From NCBI GenBank assembly GCA_009746045.1, contig RPFO01000059.1:2055716-2119715 (forward strand): a stretch of 64,000 nucleotides of DNA, in the 5' to 3' direction. The position numbers were made by a program, and so were the translations under genes. The notes beneath the pieces are model-generated. The model was not told the origin of the DNA, made no database searches, and saw only the letters and a list, made by a program, of their open reading frames with translations. This document shows positions 21,454-33,400 of the stretch, piece by piece; position 1 is the first letter of the stretch; each line of letters opens with the position of its first letter. Source of the DNA: Mesostigma viride. Taxonomy: Eukaryota; Streptophyta; Mesostigmatophyceae; Mesostigmatales; Mesostigmataceae.

Positions 21454-24400
21454 ATGCCTCCCAAACCGAAGGCGTCTCCTGGTTTGGGGAAGGGCAAACC
21501 AGTGGAGGATGGGTGGGTGGAACGAAGAGTAAAATACTGGCAGACGCGCTGTAATATAATTGGTATTTGCCATTGCTGTTTCCGTCATCTCGTCCTTAAT
21601 GACAATGGTATAAATCCCTGAAGTATCTGTTTGGTTCACGGGGTTTGTTTGCTGCTTTATCTTTTGCAGCGCTCCACCAGAGGACGATCTAGCCAATGTC
21701 AAAGCCAAGTTTGCCATGGATTTGCAGATCCAGTTCGAAAAGCTTCGCAAAGTGTAAGAGTAGTGATGACATCCACGCACCATGCCCCTCCCTCCCTCCC
21801 TTGCCCCCCCCCCCCCCCCCCCCTCCTCCCTCCCTCCTCCCTCCTCCCTCCCTCCCTCCCCCTCCCTCCCTCCCTCCTCCCTCCCTCCCTCCCTCCTCCC
21901 TCCCTCCCTCCCTCCTCCCTCCTCCCTCCCTCCCTCCCTCCCTCCCTCCCTCCCTCCCTCCCTCCTCCCTCCCTCCCTCCTCCCTCCCTCCCTCCCTCCC
22001 TCCCTCCTCCCTCCCTCCCTCCCTCCCTCCCTCCCTCCCTCCTCCCTCCCTCCCTCCCTCCCTCCCTCCTCCCTCCCTCCTCCCTCCTCCCTCCTCCCTC
22101 CTCCCTCCCTCCCTCCCTCCCTCCTCCCTCCCTCCCTCCCTCCCTCCCTCCCTCCTCCCTCCCTCCCTCCCTCCCTCCCTCCCTCCCTCCCTCCCTCCTC
22201 CTCCCTCCCTCCCTCCCCTCCCTCCTCCTCCCTCCTCCCTCCCTCCCTCCCTCCCTCCCTCCCTCCCTCCCTCCCTCCCTCCCTCCCTCCCTCCTCCCTC
22301 CCTCCCTCCCTCCTCCCTCCCTCCCTCCTCCCTCCCTCCCTCCCTCCTCCCTCCTCCCTCCCTCCTCCCTCCCTCCTCCTCCCTCCCTCCCTCCCTCCCT
22401 CCTCCCTCCCTCCCTCCCTCCCTCCCTCCCTCCCTCCTCCCTCCCTCCCTCCCTCCCTCCCTCCCTCCCTCCCTCCCTCCTCCTCCCTCCCTCCTCCCTC
22501 CCTCCCTCCTCCCTCCCTCCCTCCCTCCCTCCCTCCCTCCCCCCCCCTCCCTCCCTCCCTATCTAAGTGGATAAAATATATTAACCAGGGTTCTTCATAT
22601 TTCGCGCTTCATTTGTGTTGCCTTAATCGTCTTTCCGCAATTAATTGTTGGTAATGATACCAAGCATGTATGCATCATCTTATGATAACTCTATAAGTAA
22701 ACACGTCTGTCCTATCAGGTGAACTACCGTCAACTTGTTAGTAGACCTTTCCCAGGAGTCTTTGATACAACAACTCGAAAGGCACTTTGCAGCGTCAAAC
22801 TTCGTGCAGGCATGGACAAATGTCTTCCGGCAAGGTACACGTGGCAGGGGAGGTGACGCAGGAAACACCGTGACGATGCCCATCAGGATCAGCAATCCGT
22901 GTGCCAGTCCCACATGCAGCAGCGCGCATGGGGGGACTTGGATGGATGTCTTTGGAGCGGGCGCCGCCACGAGGCAGAAGGGTGTAGCAGGACCCACCAT
23001 TTTGCCCCTGCCAGGGAGTATGTGACATGGCTGGGGCATGTTTACATGGATTCAGTAAGGGGGGTGGGGCCTTATCAAGCCCACATTCACTGCCACCTGC
23101 AGCGTTCCCGTTCTGCTAGCGCGTGCGGCCGCGTGATCTGCACTTGGTCCCCCGCATCCCCTCCCCGTCCTATCCTCCCTCCCTCACCTGCGTGCTCTGC
23201 AGGGCTGGCCTCTCACCCCCGTGCGCCTCGGTACCCGCCCACGCACACCCACCCCGCTCCGACATCCACCCCCGTCCCTGCTCTCTCTTTTTTCGAAGAC
23301 GTTGGAAACGTGGCATGGCTGAAGAGGCCCATATGACATGTGCCGCATGCCCCCACAGCCGCCACGTGGCACATTCCCCATTGTGCCTGTGCTGTCGAAC
23401 CTAGTAGTAGCGAAAGGGCGGGAAAGGGGGGGGGGGGGGGGGGGGGCACGTGCCCCCCTGTTGCTCCAGCCCTGTGCGTGCGCCTACTGCCCTCTGTGCA
23501 TGCCACCAACCAAAGAGTGTTTGCTGCCGTTGCCCGACCGCGTGTGCCGCCTTGTGGATGCCTACCCACACACTATCGCCGCGTGCACAAGGGACCCACG
23601 CATGTGGCACTACCCACCCATCTCACACTGCCCGGTGCCCTCACAATGTGCGCTGTTGATGCCCCCACCAATTTGCCACGTGGTTGGTCGTTGCCCATAC
23701 CCTTCATTTACCCACTGTCAATGTGGCCCACACAACCTGCCATGGTTGGTGGCGGATGCGGTTGCCCTTGCGTTGTGGTGGCGGTGGTGTGCGCCAGCAA
23801 GGAGGAGAACGAGCAGCTCAAGGCGCGGCTGGCCGCATCAGAGAACACGCTGGAGACGACGCACACCGACGTGGTGGGTGAAGTGTGAATAACACGCACA
23901 CCGACGCGGTGGATGAAGTTATCTACTTATTTATACTGTGCACACTGATGTAGTGGGTGGTTCGAACACGTGGAGACCGCTGCACACTTTAGCAGCAATG
24001 CGGCCACTGTAGCAGCAACGTGTTCGCTGTAGCATCAATCTGGTCGCTGGACGCCACAGGAGTACACGCCGCGCATGACCTGTGGCCGCGACGCCTAACG
24101 TTAGCTGCATCGGGCGCTTGCAAGGGGGAGGCGGGGGGGAGGCGTCAGGCGTAGCTGTATAGATGCAAGGTCAACGTCTGGTCAGACGCATGCCCTGCGC
24201 GCTGCCCCTTGGAACCTGTCTGGTGGCCACAGAGAATGGCCGGCTGTGGGGTGGATGAGGGCGGGTGGTGACCCATTTTTGGGTGTGGGGGCGTGAGGCC
24301 AGTCCGGGGTCGGGACCGGGTATAGAGGGGGTTGTTGTTGCGCTTGGTCGCATGTCAGCAAGTGGTCAGTACGCAAGCAGACACTGCCCTGTTGCTCCAC

Positions 24401-27400
24401 GTGGTCGAGTGTGGGTGGCATTCCACCACACCAACGCGCCATACCAATGCATCATGTGAGCGTGTTTAACCAAGCACTTGCTGACGTTGCCCGTCCCTTT
24501 ACTCCTCACCCCCGCTACTCTGCCCCATATTGCGGTTAATGACGTTCACCCATTTCCATTCTTGCGTTGGACGACACACCGGGCCACTGGCTGCCGGCTC
24601 CTGTCCGCTGCTACCGCCTCGCACTCTCTGCATCCCTGGGCTGCGCAGGAGGACATCCTCGCGCAGAAGCAAAGCATAATCAATAAATCTGCCGCCGAAA
24701 TCGATTCCCTAAAGGTATGCGTCCGCACCACTTTTGTTGCTGGCCCCGACAGGCCTGTGAATTCCGAGCGTCCAGCGCACGCCTGTTCGGTCGCTGGCTC
24801 CGGTCGCTGACTCCCTGTCCGCCACCATTTCATCATGCCACCGTGTTGCTGCCGTGATGCCTCCGTGTTGCTGCCGTGATGCCACCGTGTTGCTGCCGTG
24901 ATGCCACCGTGTTGCTGCCGTGATGCCACCGTGTTGCTGCCGTGATGCCACCGTGTTGCTGCCGTGATGCCACCGTGTTGCTGCCGTGATGCCACCGTGT
25001 TGCTGCCGTGATGCCACCGTGTTGCTGCCGTGATGCCACCGTGTTGCTGCCGTGATGCCACCGTGTTGCTGCCGTGATGCCACCGTGTTGCTGCCGTGAT
25101 GCCACCGTGTTGCTGCCGTGATGCCACCGTGTTGCTGCCGTGATGCCACCGTGTTGCTGCCGTGATGCCACCGTGTTGCTGCCGTGATGCCACCGTGTTG
25201 CTGCCGTGATGCCGCCGTGTTGCTGCCGTGATGCCACCGTGTTGCTGCCGTGATGCCACCGTGTTGCTGCCGTGATGCCACCGTGTTGATGCCGTGATGC
25301 CACCGTGTTGCTGCCGTGATGCCACCGTGTTGCTGCCGTGATGCCACCGTGTTGCTGCCGTGATGCCACCGTGTTGCTGCCGTGATGCCACCGTGTTGCT
25401 GCCGTGATGCCACCGTGTTGCTGCCGTGATGCCGCCGTGTTGCTGCCGTGATGCCACCGTGTTGCTGCCGTGATGCCACCGTGTTGCTGCCGTGATGCCA
25501 CCGTGTTGCTGCCGTGATGCCACCGTGTTGCTGCCGTGATGCCACCGTGTTGCTGCCGTGATGCCACCGTGTTGCTGCCGTGATGCCACCGTGTTGCTGC
25601 CGTGATGCCACCGTGTTGCTGCCGTGATGCCACCGTGTTGCTGCCGTGATGCCACCGTGTTGCTGCCGTGATGCCACCGTGTTGCTGCCGTGATGCCACC
25701 GTGTTGCTGCCGTGATGCCACCGTGTTGCTGCCGTGATGCCACCGTGTTGCTGCCGTGATGCCACCGTGTTGCTGCCGTGATGCCACCGTGTTGCTGCCG
25801 TGATGCCACCGTGTTGCTGCCGTGATGCCACCGTGTTGCTGCCGTGATGCCACCGTGTTGCTGCCGTGATGCCACCGTGTTGCTGCCGTGATGCCACCGT
25901 GTTGCTGCCGTGATGCCACCGTGTTGCTGCCGTGATGCCACCGTGTTGCTGCCGTGATGCCACCGTGTTGCTGCCGTGATGCCACCGTGTTGCTGCCGTG
26001 ATGCCACCGTGTTGCTGCCGTGATGCCCCCGTGTTGCTGCCGTGATGCCACCGTGTTGCTGCCGTGATGCCACCGTGTTGCTGCCGTGATGCCACCGTGT
26101 TGCTGCTGTGATGCCACCGTGTTGCTGCCGTGATGCCACCGTGTTGCTGCCGTGATGCCACCGTGTTGCTGCCGTGATGCCACCGTGTTGCTGCCGTGAT
26201 GCCACCGTGTTGCTGCCGTGATGCCACCGTGTTGCTGCCGTGATGCCACCGTGTTGCTGCCGTGATGCCACCGTGTTGCTGCCGTGATGCCACCGTGTTG
26301 CTGCCGTGATGCCACCGTGTTGCTGCCGTGATGCCACCGTGTTGCTGCCGTGATGCCACCGTGTTGCTGCCGTGATGCCACCGTGTTGCTGCCGTGATGC
26401 CACCGTGTTGCTGCCGTGATGCCACCGTGTTGCTGCCGTGATGCCACCGTGTTGCTGCCGTGATGCCACCGTGTTGCTGCCGTGATGCCACCGTGTTGCT
26501 GCCGTGATGCCACCGTGTTGCTGCCGTGATGCCACCGTGTTGCTGCCGTGATGCCACCGTGTTGCTGCCGTGATGCCACCGTGTTGCTGCCGTGATGCCA
26601 CCGTGTTGCTGCCACCGTGATGCCACCGTGTCGCTGCCGTGATGCCACCATGTTGCTGCCGTGATGCCACCGTGTTGCTGCCGTGATGCCACCGTGTTGC
26701 TGCCGTGATGCCACCGTGTTGCTGCCGTGATGCCACCGTGTTGCTGCTGTGATGCCACCGTGTTGCTGCCGTGATGCCACCGTGTTGCTGCCGTGATGCC
26801 ACCGTGTTGCTGCCGTGATGCCACCGTGTTGCTGCCGTGATGCCACCGTGTTGCTGCCGTGATGCCACCGTGTTGCTGCCGTGATGCCACCGTGTTGCTG
26901 CCGTGATGCCACCGTGTTGCTGCCGTGATGCCACCGTGTTGCTGCCGTGATGCCACCGTGTTGCTGCCGTGATGCCACCGTGTTGCTGCCGTGATGCCAC
27001 CGTGTTGCTGCCGTGATGCCACCGTGTTGCTGCCGTGATGCCACCGTGTTGCTGCCGTGATGCCACCGTGTTGCTGCCGTGATGCCACCGTGTTGCTGCC
27101 GTGATGCCACCGTGTTGCTGCCGTGATGCCACCGTGTTGCTGCCGTGATGCCACCGTGTTGCTGCCGTGATGCCACCGTGTTGCTGCCGTGATGCCACCG
27201 TGTTGCTGCCGTGATGCCACCGTGTTGCTGCCGTGATGCCACCGTGTTGCTGCCGTGATGCCACCGTGTTGCTGCCGTGATGCCACCGTGTTGCTGCCAC
27301 CGTGATGCCACCGTGTCGCTGCCGTGATGCCACCATGTTGCTGCCGTGATGCCACCGTGTTGCTGCCGTGATGCCACCGTGTTGCTGCCGTGATGCCACC

Positions 27401-30400
27401 GTGTTGCTGCCGTGATGCCACCGTGTTGCTGCTGTGATGCCACCGTGTTGCTGCCGTGATGCCACCGTGTTGCTGCCGTGATGCCACCGTGTTGCTGCCG
27501 TGATGCCACCGTGTTGCTGCCGTGATGCCACCGTGTTGCTGCCGTGATGCCACCGTGTTGCTGCCGTGATGCCACCGTGTTGCTGCCGTGATGCCACCGT
27601 GTTGCTGCCGTGATGCCACCGTGTTGCTGCCGTGATGCCACCGTGTTGCTGCCGTGATGCCACCGTGTTGCTGCCGTGATGCCACCGTGTTGCTGCCGTG
27701 ATGCCACCGTGTTGCTGCCGTGATGCCACCGTGTTGCTGCCGTGATGCCACCGTGTTGCTGCCGTGATGCCACCGTGTTGCTGCCGTGTTGCCACCGTGT
27801 TGCTGCCGTGATGCCACCGTGTTGCTGCCGTGATGCCACCGTGTTGCTGCCGTGTTGCCACCGTGTTGCTGCCGTGATGCCACCGTGTTGCTGCCGTGAT
27901 GCCACCGTGTTGCTGCCGTGATGCCACCGTGTTGCTGCCGTGATGCCACCGTGTTGCTGCCGTGATGCCACCGTGTTGCTGCCGTGATGCCACCGTGTTG
28001 CTGCCGTGATGCCACCGTGTTGCTGCCGTGATGCCACCGTGTTGCTGCCGTGATGCCACCGTGTTGCTGCCGTGATGCCACCGTGTTGCTGCCGTGATGC
28101 CACCGTGTTGCTGCCGTGATGCCACCGTGTTGCTGCCGTGATGCCACCGTGTTGCTGCCGTGATGCCACCGTGTTGCTGCCGTGATGCCACCGTGTTGCT
28201 GCCGTGATGCCACCGTGTTGCTGCCGTGATGCCACCGTGTTGCTGCCGTGATGCCACCGTGTTGCTGCCGTGATGCCACCGTGTTGCTGCCGTGATGCCA
28301 CCGTGTTGCTGCCGTGATGCCACCGTGTTGCTGCCGTGATGCCACCGTGTTGCTGCCGTGATGCCACCATGTTGCTGCCGTGATGCCACCGTGTTGCTGC
28401 CGTGATGCCACCGTGTTGCTGCCGTGATGCCACCGTGTTGCTGCCGTGATGCCACCGTGTTGCTGCCGTGATGCCACCGTGTTGCTGCCGTGATGCCACC
28501 GTGTTGCTGCCGTGATGCCACCGTGTTGCTGCCGTGATGCCACCGTGTTGCTGCCGTGATGCCACCGTGTTGCTGCCGTGATGCCACCGTGTTGCTGCCG
28601 TGATGCCACCGTGTTGCTGCCGTGATGCCACCGTGTTGCTGCCGTGATGCCACCGTGTTGCTGCCGTGATGCCACCGTGTTGCTGCCGTGATGCCACGGT
28701 GTTGCTGCCGTGATGCCACCGTGTTGCTGCCGTGATGCCCCCGTGTTGCTGCCGTGATGCCACCGTGTTGCTGCCGTGATGCCACCGTGTTGCTGCCGTG
28801 ATGCCACCGTGTTGCTGCCGTGACGCCACCGTGTTGCTGCCGTGATGCCACCGTGTTGCTGCCGTGATGCCACCGTGTTGCTGCCGTGATGCCACCGTGT
28901 TGCTGCCGTGATGCCACCGTGTTGCTGCCGTGATGCCACCGTGTTGCTGCCGTGATGCCACCGTGTTGCTGCCGTGATGCCACCGTGTTGCTGCCGTGAT
29001 GCCACCGTGTTGCTGCCGTGATGCCACCGTGTTGCTGCCGTGATGCCACCGTGTTGCTGCCGTGATGCCACCGTGTTGCTGCCGTGATGCCACCGTGTTG
29101 CTGCCGTGATGCCACCGTGTTGCTGCCGTGATGCCACCGTGTTGCTGCCGTGATGCCACCGTGTTGCTGCCGTGATGCCACCGTGTTGCTGCCGTGATGC
29201 CACCGTGTTGCTGCCGTGATGCCACCGTGTTGCTGCCGTGATGCCACCGTGTTGCTGCCGTGATGCCACCGTGTTGCTGCCGTGATGCCACCGTGTTGCT
29301 GCCGTGATGCCACCGTGTTGCTGCCGTGATGCCACCGTGTTGCTGCCGTGATGCCACCGTGTTGCTGCCGTGATGCCACCGTGTTGCTGCCGTGATGCCA
29401 CCGTGTTGCTGCCGTGATGCCACCGTGTTGCTGCCGTGATGCCACCGTGTTGCTGCCGTGATGCCACCGTGTTGCTGCCGTGTTGCCACCGTGTTGCTGC
29501 CGTGATGCCACCGTGTTGCTGCCGTGATGCCGCCGTGTTGCTGCCGTGATGCCACCGTGTTGCTGCCGTGATGCCACCGTGTTGCTGCCGTGATGCCACC
29601 GTGTTGCTGCCGTGATGCCACCGTGTTGCTGCCGTGATGCCACCGTGTTGCTGCCGTGATGCCACCGTGTTGCTGCCGTGATGCCACCGTGTTGCTGCCG
29701 TGATGCCACCGTGTTGCTGCCGTGATGCCACCGTGTTGCTGCCGCGATGCCACCGTGTTGCTGCCGTGATGCCACCGTGTTGCTGCCGTGATGCCACCGT
29801 GTTGCTGCCGTGATGCCACGGTGTTGCTGCCGTGATGCACGACCATGCGTTGGGGGGGGTTGGGCACGTGGCCGCGTTTTCAATTTGGATGATTGCCAGT
29901 CCGTGCGATGCTGGACGCATTTACGGGGAATTTGAACTAGCAGTTTGTGGCGAGGTTTATGTGGAGGTTTTATCGGCAATGCGTGGTGAGTTGGACGCGG
30001 AGCCATGTCTGGGAGGGTGGTATCGCGCACGCGGGCACATGTGCACATTATTATCCCACCGTGTGCGAACTGGCTTATAAACCTGTGTTGATAAGCAGGA
30101 CTCGTGCTCACCCGCCAGACTCGTGTCATCATTGCACGAGGGGGCCTGGCCCATCTCCGTGTGCTGTCTCTCAAGGCATCTCACGCGCTGCCTACCCACT
30201 GTGACTCTGCCTTCGCCCGCCATGCGCGGCTGGAAGCGCTCACTTCCGCTGGGTCCCGTCCCTTGTCATGCGCTCACCGGTGCTCGTGCCCTCGTCGGTG
30301 CTCGTGCCCTCACTCGTGCCCTCATCGGTGCTCGTGCCCTCACCGGCCTTCCTTGTTGTCTGGCTGGCTCCTCCTACAGGCCACGCTTGCGGACACAGAG

Positions 30401-33400
30401 AAGATGCTGGCCGACGCCAACGAGGAGATATCACGGCTGCAGGCCGCCAACCGCAAGCTGCTGAGCACACAGCAGGCAGAGATGCAGATCCACGACAACC
30501 TGATTTCGCTGCAGGGCGTCGTGTCCAAGCAGGACGGCGTCGTCGCGCGGCTAGAGGCCGAGATAGCCGAGCTGAAGGTGGGTGGGCATCTGTGCACGCC
30601 GCAAGACTTGTACCCTTTACATATTTGTATTAGTATGAAGTTGGGCACGCACTAGAGCATAAGGTAGGGGGCCGCTTTGTCTAAATAATCAACCATTAGT
30701 AGTCTTGTATAGTACGCGGTAGTGGCGATGATCATGTGGGTGGGCGGAGCTAGCAAGTGGGGAGGCCGGAGGGCTGTCATGTTTCATGGCCACCAGATCA
30801 CTTAAACAACAAGCGGAAACGTACATCCACATCATTAGCCGCCAAGTGCAGCGACTTTCCTCGTGGGTGCCACAGCAGGGAGCCAGTGCACAGTCGTTGG
30901 TGGGTGCCAGCTTTGGGGTGGGTGCGTGGCTTTGGCACCACCTCGCGCCACCGTGTGCATGTGAACCGGCTGCTCTCTTGACTGTGACAGTTCTCTTACG
31001 TCTTTGCCTCCGGGGGGGCTGCTCCATCATCATGCTGGCACACGCACTGGTTGTGAGCACCCGCAGTTAGGCCACCACAGGCGTGGGTGCATGCAGTAGG
31101 CAACAGTGGCAATGCAACTCCGTCGAGGGCCCAGAAAGGGACTGCAGACCTTGGCATCCACTTTGATGGGTATGGGCCAGGCATAAAAGGCCCAGTGCGT
31201 GCAAGGAGCAAGATCCCGCGCGCATATTCCATGTCGAAAACTATGCTAGCCCTGACCAGTGAAAAGCCTACACCTTGTAGCGCTACTATGCTAATGCTGC
31301 TACAGCTGTTCTGCTGCCGTTCGTGCATTTGCCTGCTAGCACCCTCAATGGGGTTGTTCTCCCACGCGCACACAAACCTGTTGTTTGCTCCCAACAGGCG
31401 CACGGGGATGAACTGGCTGCGCGGCTGATGGATGCCAACGAAGAGATCCTTGACCTGCGGCTCAAGTGCGCCAAAACAACGGCCATCCGCTCGGTGTTTG
31501 GCCAGCCGTGCATGTTGGTCACTTCACAGCTTCGGCTGGTGGGCGACCTGCCTCCCAGCCGCGACCATAACTGTCTCATACCGATGAACAACCGGACCAT
31601 CGTGCTGTACGGTGGGCAGGTGAGGTGCCCTGTTGATGGGTGGGGGAACAGGTTTGTGCTTGGTGTGTAGGGGGGCCAGGGGAGCAGTGGAGCGGCCGCA
31701 CCGTACATTTTACCGACCTTGCGTCTTTCTATCCACCCAGCCCTGCTGTATAACCCAGCCCTGCTGTATAACCCAGCCCTGCTGTATGACCCAGCCCTGC
31801 TGTATAACCCAGCCCTTGTCTATCCACCCAGCCCTGCTGTATAACCCAGACCTTGTCTATCCACCCAGCCCTGCTGTATAACCCAGCCCTGCTGTATTAA
31901 TTAATTAATTAATTAAACTCGTGCTCCCGTTGGGGAGTCACGGAGCACCGAAGTGCTTTTAATCCCTGTGTGTGCACTACAGGAGAAAGGGCAGAGACCC
32001 CCAGTCTCCTTCATGCCAAAGGCATGCCACAGCTGCAATCGGGCGCGGCTAGCTAAAAGGACAGGCTAACGATCCGGCAAACTGTGGGTGCAATAAGACC
32101 CATGTGAGCATATCATAGCAAGGAGCGTGGGCAAGTAATCTGAACATAGCCAGGGCGTAGCATGGCTGTACTAGGACTAGGCTAAGGCTATGGCTGGTTG
32201 TGTACCGTGCGTTGGCGGCACGTGACTAGGTGTGTTGGCTCAGCTAGGCAACATTCTAGGCATGGCTGCCTTAGCGGCAGTGACGCCAATGGTTACGAGC
32301 TAGGGCTATTGCTATTCTAGCCCGCTGGGGGCGTCCACATCTTGTGGTTGATCATCAGGTCCCCGCCCCAGTACACCTTGGGCTTCTGGGGGTCCTGCTT
32401 ATGGCAGAGGTATTCCGGCCACAGGTCGCGTCGCTGCTGTTGCTGAGCGGGGGTGAGGTCGTCATCCAGCGTCCAGGTGAGGTCGTGCAACCGCTTGCGA
32501 CGAGAGAGGAACCGCTGCTTATCCTCAGGGGAGGGGAAGGTGAGTAGGACTGGTGGGGGAGCCGCCTTGTCCCGTGAGTGGGGAAGGCGGTGGCACCCAC
32601 GCAGTTCTACCTCACCTACCAGGCCCATGAGGGTAAGAAGCTGGTTCTTGAGCTCGTCAGCAAGAGAGGTTGACGTCTCACCTGGCTTCTGGGGGAAGCG
32701 ACGTAGCACCACTCGGCACTCGCGGCGAGCGCGGTCGGTGACCTCCCGTTGCTGGGCCTGGCGGTGGTCCTCCAGCTCCTGGAGCTTTGTAGCGATGGCG
32801 TCGGTGGTGGAGGCGGTCGCTGACCGCAGCAGGTCCGCGTAGGAGAGCGGCGGGAGGTCGCCAGCATCCTGCCGGGGTGGCTGGGATGCAATGGTGGCCG
32901 TCTGCTCCGCTATCTTGGGGACCTGTGTGGCCAGGGCCTCGGTGTGGGCGGTGATGGCCTCAAGCTTCTTCAGGAGCACGCCACACTTGCCCTCCACCTG
33001 GTTAAGGCGAGAGACAAGTGCAGCATGCGTTTCCGAGGCCTGCGCCGCGGTGTGTAGCGCCGTGAACTGGGGTTGTAGCTTGTGGACGACCTTGGTTTCC
33101 ACGTTGGAGACCCGGGCTTCCACCCTGCTGTATAACCCAGCCCTTGTCTATCCACCCAGCCCTGCTGTATAACTCAGCCCTTGTCTATCCACCCAGCCCT
33201 GCTGTATAACTCAGCCCTGCTGTATAACCCAGCCCTTGTCTATCCACCCAGCTCTGCTGTATAACCCAGCCCTTGTCTATCCACCCAGCCCTGCTGTATA
33301 ACCCAGCCCTGCTGTATAACCCAGCCCTTGTCTATCCACCCAGCCCTGCTGTATAACCCAGCCCTTGTCTATCCACCCAGCCCTGCTGTATAACCCAGCC

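Noticed and set aside
21631-22654. Pro/Ser/Leu-rich ORFs over the CCCT tract
   Set aside because: Pure microsatellite translation, open in three frames, within an intron.
22756-22834. Alternative reading [16 protein letters not shown] as the third Kelch-gene exon
   Set aside because: It has a good acceptor but leaves a phase that does not join the next exon; the reading starting at 22719 keeps the frame.
24546-30174. Three antisense ORFs of about 1,700-1,800 codons over the minisatellite
   Set aside because: They repeat one 22-residue period in all three frames because the 22-bp unit lacks antisense stops; the array lies in an intron of a well-supported gene.
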